64,000 nucleotides of DNA. Origin: Actinomadura fibrosa (GTDB taxonomy: Bacteria > Actinomycetota > Actinomycetes > Streptosporangiales > Streptosporangiaceae). This document shows positions 17,980 to 27,072 of the stretch, in pieces (within the stretch, counting starts at the first letter, position 1; the number at the start of each line of letters is the position of its first letter). The notes under the pieces were generated by a model. The model did not search any database. It was given only the letters and a program-made list of their open reading frames with translations, and was not told the DNA's origin. A program made the translations under genes and the position numbers. The stretch spans positions 62,001-126,000 of the forward strand of contig NZ_CAACUY010000001.1 in NCBI RefSeq assembly GCF_900659615.1, read 5' to 3'.

Positions 17980-20465
17980 CCCGATGTGCCCAGGACGGCT
18001 GCACGGGCGAGATCGACGCCGACGGCTTCTGCGACGTGTGCGGCATGGCGCCGCTCGCGGAGCCGCCGCCGGTGGACCCGTCCGCCGCGTCCGAGGGGAG
18101 CCCCGCGCCGGGGACCGGTGGCTCGTCCGTCCCCGTGGGCCCGCTCTCCGTCGGGACGACCCCGACCCCGCCCGCCGTGCAACCCACCTCCGAATCGAGC
18201 GGTACTGGGAGCTCCGGGGACGGATCGGTGCCCTCCGGCGGGACCGGGCGGACGGCGTCGCGCGGCGGGACGCGAGGGACGGGCTCCAGCGGCTCGACCC
18301 GGCGCGGGATGCTCGGCGCCGGGCTGGTGGAGGTGCCGCCCGTCCCGGCCCGCGATCCCGCGTCGGCGGTCATGGCGGTCGCCGAGGTGCCGGAGAACCG
18401 GCGCTATTGCAGCCGGTGCGGCGAGAAGGTCGGCCAGGGACGCGACGGGCGCCCGGGCCGCACGGAGGGGTTCTGCCGGACCTGCGGGCATCCGTTCTCG
18501 TTCACGCCGAAGCTCCGCAAGGGCGAGATGATCGGCGGGCAGTACGAGGTGCTCGGCTGCCTGGCGCACGGGGGCCTCGGCTGGGTGTACCTGGCCCGCG
18601 ACCACAACGTCAGCGAGCGCTGGGTCGTCCTCAAGGGCATGCTCGACTCGGGCGACGCCGACTCGCTCGCCGCCGCGACCGCCGAGCGCGCGTTCCTCGC
18701 CGAGGTCGAGCACCCCAACATCGTCAAGATCTACAACTTCGTGCGGCACGGCGGCTCCGGCTACATCGTGATGGAGTACGTCGGCGGCCGGTCGCTCAAG
18801 GAGATCCTGCTCAGCCGCCGCGAGGCCGAGGGCGAGCAGGCCGCGCTCCCCCTCGGCCAGGTGATCGCGTACGGGCTGGAGGTGCTGAGCGCGCTCGGCT
18901 ACCTGCACGGCGTGGGCCTGCTGTACTGCGACTTCAAGCCGGACAACGCGATCCAGTCCGAGGAGCAGCTGAAGCTGATCGACCTCGGCGGGGTCCGGCG
19001 GGTGTTCGACGCCGACAGCCCGATCTTCGGGACGCCCGGCTACCAGGCGCCCGAGATCGGCTCGGCCGGGCCGTCCGTCACCTCCGACCTGTACACGGTG
19101 GGGCGGACGCTCGCGGTGCTGAGCTTCCCGTTCCGCGGCTACACGGGACGGCACCTGCGCAGCCTGCCGCCGCGCGAGGAGGTGCCGCTGTTCCAGCGGC
19201 ACGAGTCCTACCACCGGCTGCTGCGCCGGGCCACGCACCCCGACCCCGCCCGCCGGTTCCAGAGCGCCGCCGAGATGGCCGAGCAGCTCACCGGCGTGCT
19301 CCGCGAGGTGCTGTCCGCCGAGGACGGGCGGCCCCGGCCGGCGCCGTCGGCGCTGTTCGGGCCGGAGCAGTACGCCGCCGGCACGGAGATCCTCGGCATC
19401 GGGAGCCTCGGCGACGCCCGCCCGATTGCGGCCCGCGCGAACGGATCCCGTGGCGGTAAGGCCCGCGCGAACGGGTCCAGTGCGAAGCTCGCCACCGCGG
19501 CCGGTACCCAGGCGAGCGGGGCCGGTGCGGGCGGGCGGGTCGTGCCCGTCCTCGCGCCGCTCTCCTCGGCGGCGGCCGCCGCGGCGCTGCCCGTCCCGCT
19601 CGTGTCGGGGACGGATCCGGCGGCGGGGTTCCTCGCGGGCCTCACCGCCCGCGACCCCGGCGACCTCGCCTCCGCGCTGGACGCGGCGCCCGTCCCGTCC
19701 CGCGAGGTGCGGCTCGCGCTGGCGCGGGTGCGGATCGAGCTGGGCGACCTGGACGGTGCGGGCAAGCTCCTCGACGAGCTCGGCGCAGACCGTCCCGACG
19801 ACTGGCGCGTCGACTGGTACCGGGGTGCCCGCGCCCTCGCGGGGGGCCGGTGCGCCGAGGCGGCGGCCGTGTTCACCGACCTGTACGACCTGATGCCGGG
19901 GGAGCAGGCGCCGAAGCTCGCGCTGGCCTTCTGCAACGAGTGCCGGGGCGACGCGGCCGGTGCCGAGCGCTTCTACGAGACGGTGTGGCGCACCGATCCC
20001 ACGCACGTCAGCGCCGCGTTCGGGCTGGCCCGCTGCCGGCTGGACGCCCGCGACCGCGCGGCGGCCGAGCGGGTGCTCGACTCGGTCCCCCGCATCTCCA
20101 GCCACTACCAAGCCGCGCAGCTCGCGGCGGTCGCGACGGCCGTGCGCGGGCGCCGCCCCGGCGAGCTGGACGCGGCCGTCCTCGTCGAGGCGGGGCGGCG
20201 GCTCCAGTCGCTGCGGCTCGACACCGAGCGGTACGCGGCGTTCGCGGCGGAGGTCCTGGAGGCGGCGCTGGACTGGCTGCGCGCCGACCGCGGCGCCGCC
20301 CGGCGCTCCGACCGGCGGGTCCTCGGCGTGCCGTTGCGGGAGCAGGCCCTGAGGGGGGAGCTTGAGGGGAAGTACCGGGTCCTCGCCAAGCTCGCGGGCG
20401 GGCAGGAGCAGCGGCACGCGATGGTGAGGCGCGCGAACGCGGTCCGTCCGAGGACCCTGTTCTGA
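17976..20465 (+). CDS. pknG: PknG-type serine/threonine protein kinase with zinc ribbons and TPR domain
   Basis: The 829-residue soluble kinase begins with a zinc ribbon (Cys4, Cys9, Cys19, Cys22). After a disordered linker comes a second Cys cluster (YCSRCG, FCRTCG), matching the rubredoxin-like module of mycobacterial PknG. The kinase domain spans ~185-450: GGLG in the Gly loop, a VLKG lysine, YCDFKPDN as catalytic loop (Asp without the usual HRD Arg, as in PknG) and LIDLGG for DFG. The C-terminal ~280 residues are TPR-like. In mycobacteria PknG phosphorylates GarA/OdhI to set TCA-cycle and glutamate flux. Here it sits with PP2C, VWA, FHA, GlnX and GlnH genes. Confidence 0.93.
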   Translation: MTRCAQDGCTGEIDADGFCDVCGMAPLAEPPPVDPSAASEGSPAPGTGGSSVPVGPLSVGTTPTPPAVQPTSESSGTGSSGDGSVPSGGTGRTASRGGTRGTGSSGSTRRGMLGAGLVEVPPVPARDPASAVMAVAEVPENRRYCSRCGEKVGQGRDGRPGRTEGFCRTCGHPFSFTPKLRKGEMIGGQYEVLGCLAHGGLGWVYLARDHNVSERWVVLKGMLDSGDADSLAAATAERAFLAEVEHPNIVKIYNFVRHGGSGYIVMEYVGGRSLKEILLSRREAEGEQAALPLGQVIAYGLEVLSALGYLHGVGLLYCDFKPDNAIQSEEQLKLIDLGGVRRVFDADSPIFGTPGYQAPEIGSAGPSVTSDLYTVGRTLAVLSFPFRGYTGRHLRSLPPREEVPLFQRHESYHRLLRRATHPDPARRFQSAAEMAEQLTGVLREVLSAEDGRPRPAPSALFGPEQYAAGTEILGIGSLGDARPIAARANGSRGGKARANGSSAKLATAAGTQASGAGAGGRVVPVLAPLSSAAAAAALPVPLVSGTDPAAGFLAGLTARDPGDLASALDAAPVPSREVRLALARVRIELGDLDGAGKLLDELGADRPDDWRVDWYRGARALAGGRCAEAAAVFTDLYDLMPGEQAPKLALAFCNECRGDAAGAERFYETVWRTDPTHVSAAFGLARCRLDARDRAAAERVLDSVPRISSHYQAAQLAAVATAVRGRRPGELDAAVLVEAGRRLQSLRLDTERYAAFAAEVLEAALDWLRADRGAARRSDRRVLGVPLREQALRGELEGKYRVLAKLAGGQEQRHAMVRRANAVRPRTLF

Positions 20466-20467
20466 TC

Positions 20468-21634
20468 ATGGACGCCGACATGAAGCCCGGCACGGACGCC
20501 GGTCGGAAGGCATTAGGGGAGGCGCGCGGCGGGGCCTGCGCGTCCTGCGGCGAGCCCTACGAAGGGACGGACCGGTTCTGCGAGCGCTGCGGCCATCCGC
20601 ACGCGTGCCGCATCGCCGTCCCGAGGCCGGAGGCCGGGCCCGGACGCTGCGCCGACTGCGGTGCGGGAGCCGTCGGCGCCGACGGGTACTGCGACCAATG
20701 CGGCCTGCGGCAGCCGTCAGGCCGGGAGCATCTGGAGGCCGAGCTGAAGGGGGACGCCGGTCCGCCGTCCGCCGCCGCCGTGACGGACGTCGGCTCGCGC
20801 CGCGCCCGCAACGAGGACGCGTTCGCCCTCGTGGCACTCCCGCAGGCGGTGTGCGGGGTCGTGTGCGACGGCGTGGCGACGGCTCCCGGGTCCGAGGAGG
20901 CGGCGTGGCTCGCCGCCGGGACCGCCGCGCGCGTCCTCGCCGGACGGCTCGCCGCCGGGATGAGCCCCCATCTCGCGATGCGGACCGCCGCGGTCCTGGC
21001 GGGCGAGGCCGTGGCGTCGCTGCCGGGCAGCGGCGCGCCGGGTGACCCGCGCGGCCGTCCCGCCTGCACGTTCGTGTCGGCGATCGTCCAGGACGGCGGT
21101 GTCACGGTCGGCTGGATCGGCGACAGCCGGGCCTACTGGCTCGCGGGGCCGGAAGGCGGGTCCCGGCTGCTGACACGGGACGACTCGTGGGCCGTCCGGA
21201 TGATCGCGCGGGGGACGATGAGCGCGGCGGACGCCTGGGCCGACCGGCGGGCGCACCTGCTGACGGCCTGGCTGGGCACCGGCGCGGGCCTGCTCGACCC
21301 GCACGTCACGGCGTTCCGGCCCGGCGGACCCGGGCTCGTCCTGATCTGTAGCGACGGGTTCTGGAACGACCTGCCGGACGCGTCGGCCATCGCGGCCGTC
21401 GCACGAACCGGCACGAACACGCCCGCAGGCCCGGATCCGGACATGGACGTCGGCGCGGACCCGTTCGCCGATCCGCTCGCCGTGGCCCGGCGCCTGGTGC
21501 GGGCGGCGCTCGACGCGGGCGGGCACGACAACGTCACGGTGGCGGCCATCCCGTTCCCGCCGCACGGCCCCGACGGCGCGTCCACCGGCGGAACCGAACC
21601 CAGCCTCACCGAATTCAGGGAGCCCGGACCATGA
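20468..21634 (+). CDS. PP2C-family protein phosphatase with two N-terminal zinc ribbons
   Basis: The 388-residue protein starts two bases after the kinase stop. Two zinc ribbons (Cys24/27/38/41 and Cys61/64/75/78) precede a PP2C domain. Metal and phosphate-binding motifs are visible in SRRARNEDAF, VVCDGVA, WIGDSRAYWL, ICSDGFWND and GGHDNVTVA. It lacks the membrane segment of PstP-like phosphatases, so it is cytosolic. Its second ribbon (ADGYCDQCG-like) closely resembles the first ribbon of the kinase. It probably reverses PknG phosphorylation. Its ATGA overlap with the next gene implies coupled translation. Confidence 0.9.
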   Translation: MDADMKPGTDAGRKALGEARGGACASCGEPYEGTDRFCERCGHPHACRIAVPRPEAGPGRCADCGAGAVGADGYCDQCGLRQPSGREHLEAELKGDAGPPSAAAVTDVGSRRARNEDAFALVALPQAVCGVVCDGVATAPGSEEAAWLAAGTAARVLAGRLAAGMSPHLAMRTAAVLAGEAVASLPGSGAPGDPRGRPACTFVSAIVQDGGVTVGWIGDSRAYWLAGPEGGSRLLTRDDSWAVRMIARGTMSAADAWADRRAHLLTAWLGTGAGLLDPHVTAFRPGGPGLVLICSDGFWNDLPDASAIAAVARTGTNTPAGPDPDMDVGADPFADPLAVARRLVRAALDAGGHDNVTVAAIPFPPHGPDGASTGGTEPSLTEFREPGP

Positions 21635-22962
21635 CCGACCTTCCCGAGTTCACCATCAGAGTCGACCAGAACCCGTACCTCCCGGCGGACGGCACCGAGA
21701 TGCACGCGATCATCTCCGTCGAGGCGCGCGCGTCCGCGGGCGCCCGGCCGGGCACCCCGCGCGGCGAGGCGGCCGAGATCATCATCATCGACACCTCGGG
21801 GTCGATGTCCTACAGCGGCAAGATGGCCGCGGCGAAGCGGGCGGCGAAGGCGGCGGTCGGCGTGCTGCGCGACGGCGTGCACTTCGCCGTGGTCGCCGGC
21901 GCGAACCAGCCGCGGATGGTGTACCCGCAGCAGGAGCGGCTGGTGCGGGCGGGCGAGAAGACCCGGCGGGACGCGGCGGGCGCCGTCCAGCGGCTGGACG
22001 CGGCGGGCGGGACGGCGATCGGGTCGTGGCTCCGGCTGGCCGACCGGCTGTTCGCGGGGCACGGCGACGCCGTCCGGCACGCCATCCTGCTGACCGACGG
22101 GAAGAACCAGCACGAGTCCGACGAGGAGCTGGAGTCGGCGCTCCGGCAGTGCGCGGGCGCGTTCGTCTGCGACGCGCGGGGCGTCGGCACCGACTGGAAC
22201 GTCGCCGAGCTCCGCAAGATCACCTCGGCGCTGCTGGGCGGCTTCCTCGACGTGCCCGACCCGCGCGATCTGGAGGCCGACTTCCTCGCGATGGCGCGGG
22301 ACGCGATGGGCAAGGAGATCGCGGACGTGGTCCTGCGCGTCTGGACGCCGCAGAACGCCGAGGTCGGGCTGATGAAGCAGATGGCGCCCACGGTGGAGGA
22401 CCTCACCGGCCGCCGGTCGGAGGCGGGGACGCGGCTCGGCGACTACCCGCTCGGCGCCTGGGGTACGGAGCAGCGCGAGTACCACCTGTCCGTGACGGTC
22501 CCGCCGGGCGACGTCGGGCGGCAGATGCGCGCCGCCTGGGTGAAGGTGATCGCTCCCGCGCGGGGCGGGGAGGCCGAGCGGGTCCTGGCCACCGGGAACG
22601 TCCTCGCGGAGTGGACGGACGACGAGGCGAAGTCGACGAGGATCAACATGCGCGTGGCGCACCACACCGGGCAGGCGGAGCTCGCCCAGGCCATCAACGA
22701 GGGCATGGAGGCCCGGCGCGAGGGCGACGAGGACACCGCCACCGCCCGGCTGGGGCGGGCCGTGGTGCTGGCCAAGCGGGTCGGGAACGAGGAGATCGCC
22801 GGGCTCCTGGACCGGGTCGTCGACGTCGTGGACGCGGAGTCGGGCACCGTCCGGCTGAAGCGGGACGTGTCCAAGGCCGACGAGATGTCGCTGGAGACCC
22901 GGTCCGTGCGGACGGTGCGGACACGCCAGGGCGAGGAGCCCCCGAACGAGGCCGGGAGCTGA
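21631..22962 (+). CDS. von Willebrand factor A domain protein of the PknG operon
   Basis: The 443-residue cytosolic protein has a VWA domain at about residues 50-230 with an intact MIDAS motif (IIDTSGSMSYSG). Conserved downstream elements include GGTAIGSWL and ILLTDGKNQHES. The second half is a beta-rich domain (EYHLSVTVPPGDVG, RAAWVKVIAP) followed by a helical C-terminus. No signal peptide or membrane segment is present. VWA domains bind protein partners through a metal ion, so a scaffold role in the kinase/phosphatase complex is plausible. It overlaps the PP2C gene by four bases. Confidence 0.88.
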   Translation: MTDLPEFTIRVDQNPYLPADGTEMHAIISVEARASAGARPGTPRGEAAEIIIIDTSGSMSYSGKMAAAKRAAKAAVGVLRDGVHFAVVAGANQPRMVYPQQERLVRAGEKTRRDAAGAVQRLDAAGGTAIGSWLRLADRLFAGHGDAVRHAILLTDGKNQHESDEELESALRQCAGAFVCDARGVGTDWNVAELRKITSALLGGFLDVPDPRDLEADFLAMARDAMGKEIADVVLRVWTPQNAEVGLMKQMAPTVEDLTGRRSEAGTRLGDYPLGAWGTEQREYHLSVTVPPGDVGRQMRAAWVKVIAPARGGEAERVLATGNVLAEWTDDEAKSTRINMRVAHHTGQAELAQAINEGMEARREGDEDTATARLGRAVVLAKRVGNEEIAGLLDRVVDVVDAESGTVRLKRDVSKADEMSLETRSVRTVRTRQGEEPPNEAGS

Positions 22963-22966
22963 GGCC

Positions 22967-23833
22967 ATGCCGGTATGCCCGAGCGGGCACGCGTCCGCCG
23001 CCGACGACTACTGCGACGTGTGCGGCACGCTCATGGGGGGCGCGCCGCGCGCCGAGTTCTCCGAGGCGGGCCGGGGTCCGGCGGCGTCCCCGTCCGGGTC
23101 CTCGGCGGCTTCGTCACGCGGCGGAGCGGGAGAGGCGGGAGCGCCGGAGGTCTGCCCGAGCTGCGGTACGCCACGGTCCGGACGGTTCTGCGAGGTGGAC
23201 GGTCACGACTTCGAGGCTGGTGCCGCCCGGACGACCGCCCTGTCCACGGCCCGCGCGGCGGAGATGGCGCGAGCGGCCGGGGCCCGCGCGGGGGAGCGCC
23301 CTGCCCGCGCGGTGGAGGACGCATCGCGGGTTCCGCCTCCGCGGGGCGCCGATCCGCCGAGTGGAGCCGAGGCTCCGCCGGGCTGGTCGGTGCTCATCAG
23401 CGCGGACCGCGACTACTACAACTCGGTGATCGCGCAGGAAGGCCCCGACTCGGCGTCGCTCGCCTTCCCCCCGTACTGCCCGGACCGCCGGTTGCCGCTG
23501 GTGGGCGACCAGGTGCGGATCGGACGGCGCAGCACGTCCCGCGCCATCCTGCCCGAGATCGACCTCAGCGTGCCCCCGGAGGACCCGGGCGTCTCGCACC
23601 TGCACGCCGTCCTCCTCGCCCAGCCGGACGGGACGTGGGTGCTGGTCGATCCCGGTTCCACCAACGGGACGACCGTGAACGGCGGCACCGAGCCGATCGC
23701 GGTGAACGTCCCGGTGCCGCTGCGGGACGGGGACCGCGTCCACGTGGGCGCCTGGACCACCCTCACGATCACGCTGCGCGAACCGCCGGGCGGGACGGGG
23801 ACGTCCGGTCCCGGGCGGGAGGGACCGCGATGA
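22967..23833 (+). CDS. FHA-domain protein with N-terminal zinc ribbons
   Basis: The 288-residue protein opens with a zinc ribbon (Cys4, His8, Cys16, Cys19; DDYCDVCG) nearly identical in pattern to the one starting the kinase. A second cluster (VCPSCG, RFCEVDGHD) and a disordered linker follow. An FHA domain occupies about residues 175-270, with the phosphothreonine-binding elements IGRRSTS, SHLHA and DPGSTNGT. It should read phosphothreonines made by PknG, perhaps on the kinase itself. It is larger than GarA/OdhI and lacks their N-terminal ETT-type phosphosite. It lies 4 bp after the VWA gene and overlaps the sensor gene (ATGA). Confidence 0.9.
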   Translation: MPVCPSGHASAADDYCDVCGTLMGGAPRAEFSEAGRGPAASPSGSSAASSRGGAGEAGAPEVCPSCGTPRSGRFCEVDGHDFEAGAARTTALSTARAAEMARAAGARAGERPARAVEDASRVPPPRGADPPSGAEAPPGWSVLISADRDYYNSVIAQEGPDSASLAFPPYCPDRRLPLVGDQVRIGRRSTSRAILPEIDLSVPPEDPGVSHLHAVLLAQPDGTWVLVDPGSTNGTTVNGGTEPIAVNVPVPLRDGDRVHVGAWTTLTITLREPPGGTGTSGPGREGPR

Positions 23834-25383
23834 CTCCGCCTCCGGGACAGCTTGCGCCCGCGACCCGCCCGTCCGCGAAGCCCGCGCAGCCGGGTGCGGA
23901 CCAGTCCGCACCCCTGGTGACCGGGATATCCGGGAACGTCGCCGAACGGCGGGAGGGCCGGTTGGCGACGTTCGTCCGGGGACGCTGGATCCACACCATC
24001 CCGGGGCGCATCCGCGCTTACACGGCCGCGATCCTCGCCGCCCTGGCGGTGCTGCTCACCGTCCTCACCGTGGCCGTCGGCAACGCGCGCGACTCCGTCC
24101 AGACGATCGGCCACGACGCCGGACCGCAGGTCGTCGCCACCGGCACACTGTACTTCGCGCTCAGCGACATGGACGCGCAGGTCTCCAACATCCTGCTGAT
24201 GGGGCGCGACCACGACCTCGGCATCGGCTACGACGCGACGCTGCGGGTCTACGAGCGGCGCCGCGCGGAGGCGGGCGCGGCGGCGGTGCAGGCCGCGCAG
24301 CTCGCCAGCCGGGACGCCGACCTGCGGACGACCGTCCAGCAGGTCCTGCAGGGCCTCGGCCGGTACGAGGAGCTCGTCGGGCGGGCCCTGCTACTCGACC
24401 AGCAGGCCGACCACCCGGCGGGACGGCTGCCGGGGCAGGTCGTCGACGCCTACCGGCAGGCGACCGACCTCATGCGGCTCGAACTGCTGCCCAAGGCGTA
24501 CAACATCACGCTCGACAGCGGCGCGAACGTCCGGCAGGCGTACGAGACGAAGCGGTCGGCGGTGCTGTCCGGCCGGGCGTGGGTCGCGGTGACCGGCGCG
24601 CTCGTCCTGCTGCTCATGATCGCCGCGCAGGTCTACCTCGCCCGGACGTTCCGCCGCGTGCTCAACCCGGCGATGGTGCTCGCCACGGTCGCGGCGGCCG
24701 TGCTCGCCGCCGTCGGCACCGGCCTGCTGACGGCGCAGGCCGGGCACATCCGGACCGCCAAGCAGGACGGCTTCGACTCGATCCTCGCGCTGTCGCGGGC
24801 CCGCGCGATCAGCCACAGCGCGTTCGCCGACGAGAGCCGCTACCTGCTCGACCCGGGCCGCGCCGACACCTACGAGCAGACGTACCTCGACAAGTCGCTG
24901 TCCGTCCTCTACCCCGATCTCGGCACCAGGCCCGTCGTGCTGGAGAACTACTACACGGGCCTGGACGAGCAGGTCGGCGCGTACACGCCCGGTGGGCCGG
25001 TCCGCTTCCTCGGCTTCTTCGGCGACGAGGCGCGCGGGATCGGGCGCGGCGGACCGGAGGCCGACGCCCTCGTCCGGACGCTCCGCTCGTACCGGACCGT
25101 CCTCGACAACGACCGCCGCATGCGCGCGCTCGCGGCCGGGAACGACCGGCCCGGGGCCGTCGACCTGCGCATGGGCAAGTCGTCCAGCGCGCTCCGCGAC
25201 TTCGACGCCTACGACGCGGCCCTGCGCGGGCTGACCGGCGTCCACCAGGACGTCTTCGACCAGGCCATCGACGACGCGGACGGCGGGCTGCGGGGCTGGT
25301 CCGCGCTGCCGCCGATCGCCGCCGCGGCCATCGCCCTGCTCGTGCTCGCCGGGGTCCGGCCCCGGCTCGCCGAGTTCCGCTGA
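23830..25383 (+). CDS. glnX: GlnX-like transmembrane sensor
   Basis: The 517-residue protein has a cytoplasmic N-terminus of about 60 residues and a first membrane helix (about 62-84). An extracytoplasmic helical domain follows, then a central hairpin of two helices (about 248-300), a second extracytoplasmic helical domain and a final helix near residue 500. This layout matches mycobacterial GlnX, which relays the state of the binding protein GlnH to PknG. No kinase or HAMP motif is visible. The gene overlaps the FHA gene by four bases and is separated from glnH by a short tandem repeat. Confidence 0.8.
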   Translation: MTPPPGQLAPATRPSAKPAQPGADQSAPLVTGISGNVAERREGRLATFVRGRWIHTIPGRIRAYTAAILAALAVLLTVLTVAVGNARDSVQTIGHDAGPQVVATGTLYFALSDMDAQVSNILLMGRDHDLGIGYDATLRVYERRRAEAGAAAVQAAQLASRDADLRTTVQQVLQGLGRYEELVGRALLLDQQADHPAGRLPGQVVDAYRQATDLMRLELLPKAYNITLDSGANVRQAYETKRSAVLSGRAWVAVTGALVLLLMIAAQVYLARTFRRVLNPAMVLATVAAAVLAAVGTGLLTAQAGHIRTAKQDGFDSILALSRARAISHSAFADESRYLLDPGRADTYEQTYLDKSLSVLYPDLGTRPVVLENYYTGLDEQVGAYTPGGPVRFLGFFGDEARGIGRGGPEADALVRTLRSYRTVLDNDRRMRALAAGNDRPGAVDLRMGKSSSALRDFDAYDAALRGLTGVHQDVFDQAIDDADGGLRGWSALPPIAAAAIALLVLAGVRPRLAEFR

Positions 25384-25385
25384 CC

Positions 25386-25442
25386 CGCCCGACCAGCCGC
25401 CCGACCAGCCGCCCGACCAGCCGCCCGACCAGCAGCCCGACC
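25386..25442 (+). repeat. 12-bp tandem repeat between glnX and glnH
   Basis: The unit CGCCCGACCAGC is repeated four times without change (25386-25433), followed by a degraded partial copy. It lies between the glnX stop and the glnH ribosome-binding site. It could vary the spacing or RNA structure between the two genes. Confidence 0.9.
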
Positions 25443-25456
25443 CGGAGGAGCACGCC

Positions 25457-26278
25457 ATGCGCGCGACCCGCACCGCCGCCGCCGTGGGCGTCCTGACCGT
25501 CCTCGCCGGGACGTCCGCCTGCGGGCTGGACGGCTCGGAGCCGCACACCGTGGCCCGCAAGCACTCCCTGGTCATCGGGGTCAAGGAGGACCAGCCGATG
25601 CTCGGGTTCAAGCGCGGCGGCACCTACGAGGGCTTCGACGTCGACGTGGCGCTCTATGTCGCGGGCCGGCTCGGGGTCCCGCGGGACCGGGTGCGGTTCC
25701 GCACGACGAACTCCTCGGTCCGCGAGTCGGCGCTGGCGTCCGGCGCGGTCGACATGATCTTCGCGACGTACTCGATCACGGCGAAGCGCAAGACGCAGGT
25801 CACGTTCGGCGGCCCGTACTACGTCGCCCACCAGGACACGCTGGTCCGCGCCGACGCCACGTCCATCGGGAACGTCCGGGACCTGAAGGGCAAGCGTATC
25901 TGTGAGGTGACCGGGTCGAACTCCTGGCGGCGCGTCGTCGAGGAGCGGAGGATCGCGGCGCGGCCGGTCACCGCACCCACCTACGGCGCCTGCATGGACG
26001 ACCTGGCCGCGGGAAAGCTCGACGCCGTCTCCACCGACGACCTGATCCTGGCCGGGTTCGCCGCGGGCCGCGGCGTCCGCATCGTCAACGCGCCGTTCAC
26101 GGACGAGAAGTACGGCGTCGGCCTGAAGAAGGGCGACCTGGAGGGCTGCGAGCTCGTCAACCGGGCGATCACCCGCATGTACCAGGACGGGACGGCGGCG
26201 CGCCTGCTGGACAAGTGGTTCGGCAAGTCGGGGCTCAAGCTGACGACGAGCGTCCCGCAGTTCGAGGGCTGCTCCTGA
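25457..26278 (+). CDS. glnH: GlnH-like glutamate/aspartate-binding lipoprotein (family 3 solute-binding protein)
   Basis: The 273-residue protein has an N-terminal signal with a lipobox-like end (AGTSAC), suggesting a membrane-anchored lipoprotein. The mature part is a family 3 amino-acid-binding fold with GVKEDQPMLGF, YEGFDVDVALYVA, a FRTTNSSVRESAL hinge, GKRICEVTGSNSW and DAVSTDDLILAG. No ABC permease or ATPase gene is adjacent. This is expected if the protein signals to GlnX/PknG rather than serving uptake. GGAGGA just upstream supports the start. Ligand identity is inferred from mycobacterial GlnH. Confidence 0.87.
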   Translation: MRATRTAAAVGVLTVLAGTSACGLDGSEPHTVARKHSLVIGVKEDQPMLGFKRGGTYEGFDVDVALYVAGRLGVPRDRVRFRTTNSSVRESALASGAVDMIFATYSITAKRKTQVTFGGPYYVAHQDTLVRADATSIGNVRDLKGKRICEVTGSNSWRRVVEERRIAARPVTAPTYGACMDDLAAGKLDAVSTDDLILAGFAAGRGVRIVNAPFTDEKYGVGLKKGDLEGCELVNRAITRMYQDGTAARLLDKWFGKSGLKLTTSVPQFEGCS

Positions 26279-26365
26279 ACGCGGCTCCGGCATCCATGAT
26301 CGTCACTGAGAGTGGCCAATTGCGGACACCGTGTCGCGATCGTGCGGCGGGCGGTGCCGTTCCCG

Positions 26366-26716
26366 TCAGGAAGTGGCCGAGGGCAGGGCGCCGAGGGCCT
26401 CGCGGAAGGTGCCGTAGATCGGGACGAACTTGTCGATCCCGGTGATGCGGAAGACGCGCTCGACGCGCGGCGGGAGCGCGATCAGTGCGACGTGGGCGCC
26501 GTGCTGCACGGCGCGGCGGTTCGCGGCGACGATGGCGTTGAGGCCGGTGGAGTCGCAGAAGGTGACCTGCCGCATGTCCACGATCATGATGCGGGCGGTG
26601 CCCGCGACCTCGAAGAGCGTCTCCTCGAAGCGGGCGCGGGACACGACGTCGATGTCGCCCTGCACCCGCACGAGTGTGCAGCGGTCGTCGTGCATCAGGT
26701 TGATGTCGAAGTCCAT
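26366..26716 (-). CDS. STAS-domain anti-sigma factor antagonist
   Basis: The ATG at 26716 gives 116 residues covering one STAS domain. The conserved phosphorylation site is Ser56 in FCDSTGLNAI, preceded by the VDMRQV strand. Such proteins bind and inactivate anti-sigma kinases when unphosphorylated. No anti-sigma or sigma gene lies next to it, although an RsbW-like ATPase gene occurs far away at 63.2 kb. The upstream open frame was excluded because it is not STAS-like. Confidence 0.88.
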   Translation of the reverse strand: MDFDINLMHDDRCTLVRVQGDIDVVSRARFEETLFEVAGTARIMIVDMRQVTFCDSTGLNAIVAANRRAVQHGAHVALIALPPRVERVFRITGIDKFVPIYGTFREALGALPSATS

Positions 26717-27008
26717 GAGCCGCCTCGTGCCCTGACGCGAGCGGGCGCTACGGGCCCGTCCTGGGTGACTCCTCAGGATCGCCCAGCCGCGCCCGCATTC
26801 CAAGCATTTCCAGGGAAAGGGACCGGGTCGCCCACGCCCGCCCCGGACCGTAACGCCGCGCGCGGGGACCGGTCGGTGGCCCGGCGTCGCCGAGCGGCCG
26901 ACGGCGGGCCGTCCCGGGGGCCGTGCTCCGGTCGTGCTCCGGGCCGTCCTGCGGCCGTGTCCCGCGCCGAACGCCCGGAAACCGCCGCAATAACCTACTG
27001 GAGAGAAA

Positions 27009-27024
27009 CTTACTTCACAGTAAG
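27009..27024. promoter_or_regulatory. Palindromic site CTTACT-N4-AGTAAG upstream of plsC
   Basis: A perfect 6-bp inverted repeat with a 4-base centre lies in an AT-rich stretch about 200 bp before the plsC start. It is unusual against the local GC content and could bind a dimeric regulator. Confidence 0.35.
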
Positions 27025-27072
27025 AATGGTCGGCGGCTCCGTCGCGACGCCGAATGAGACGGAAGTCCAGAC

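Noticed and set aside
21133-22968. A 611-codon minus-strand frame over the VWA gene
   Set aside because: Antisense shadow with Arg/Pro-rich nonsense; the VWA protein is intact.
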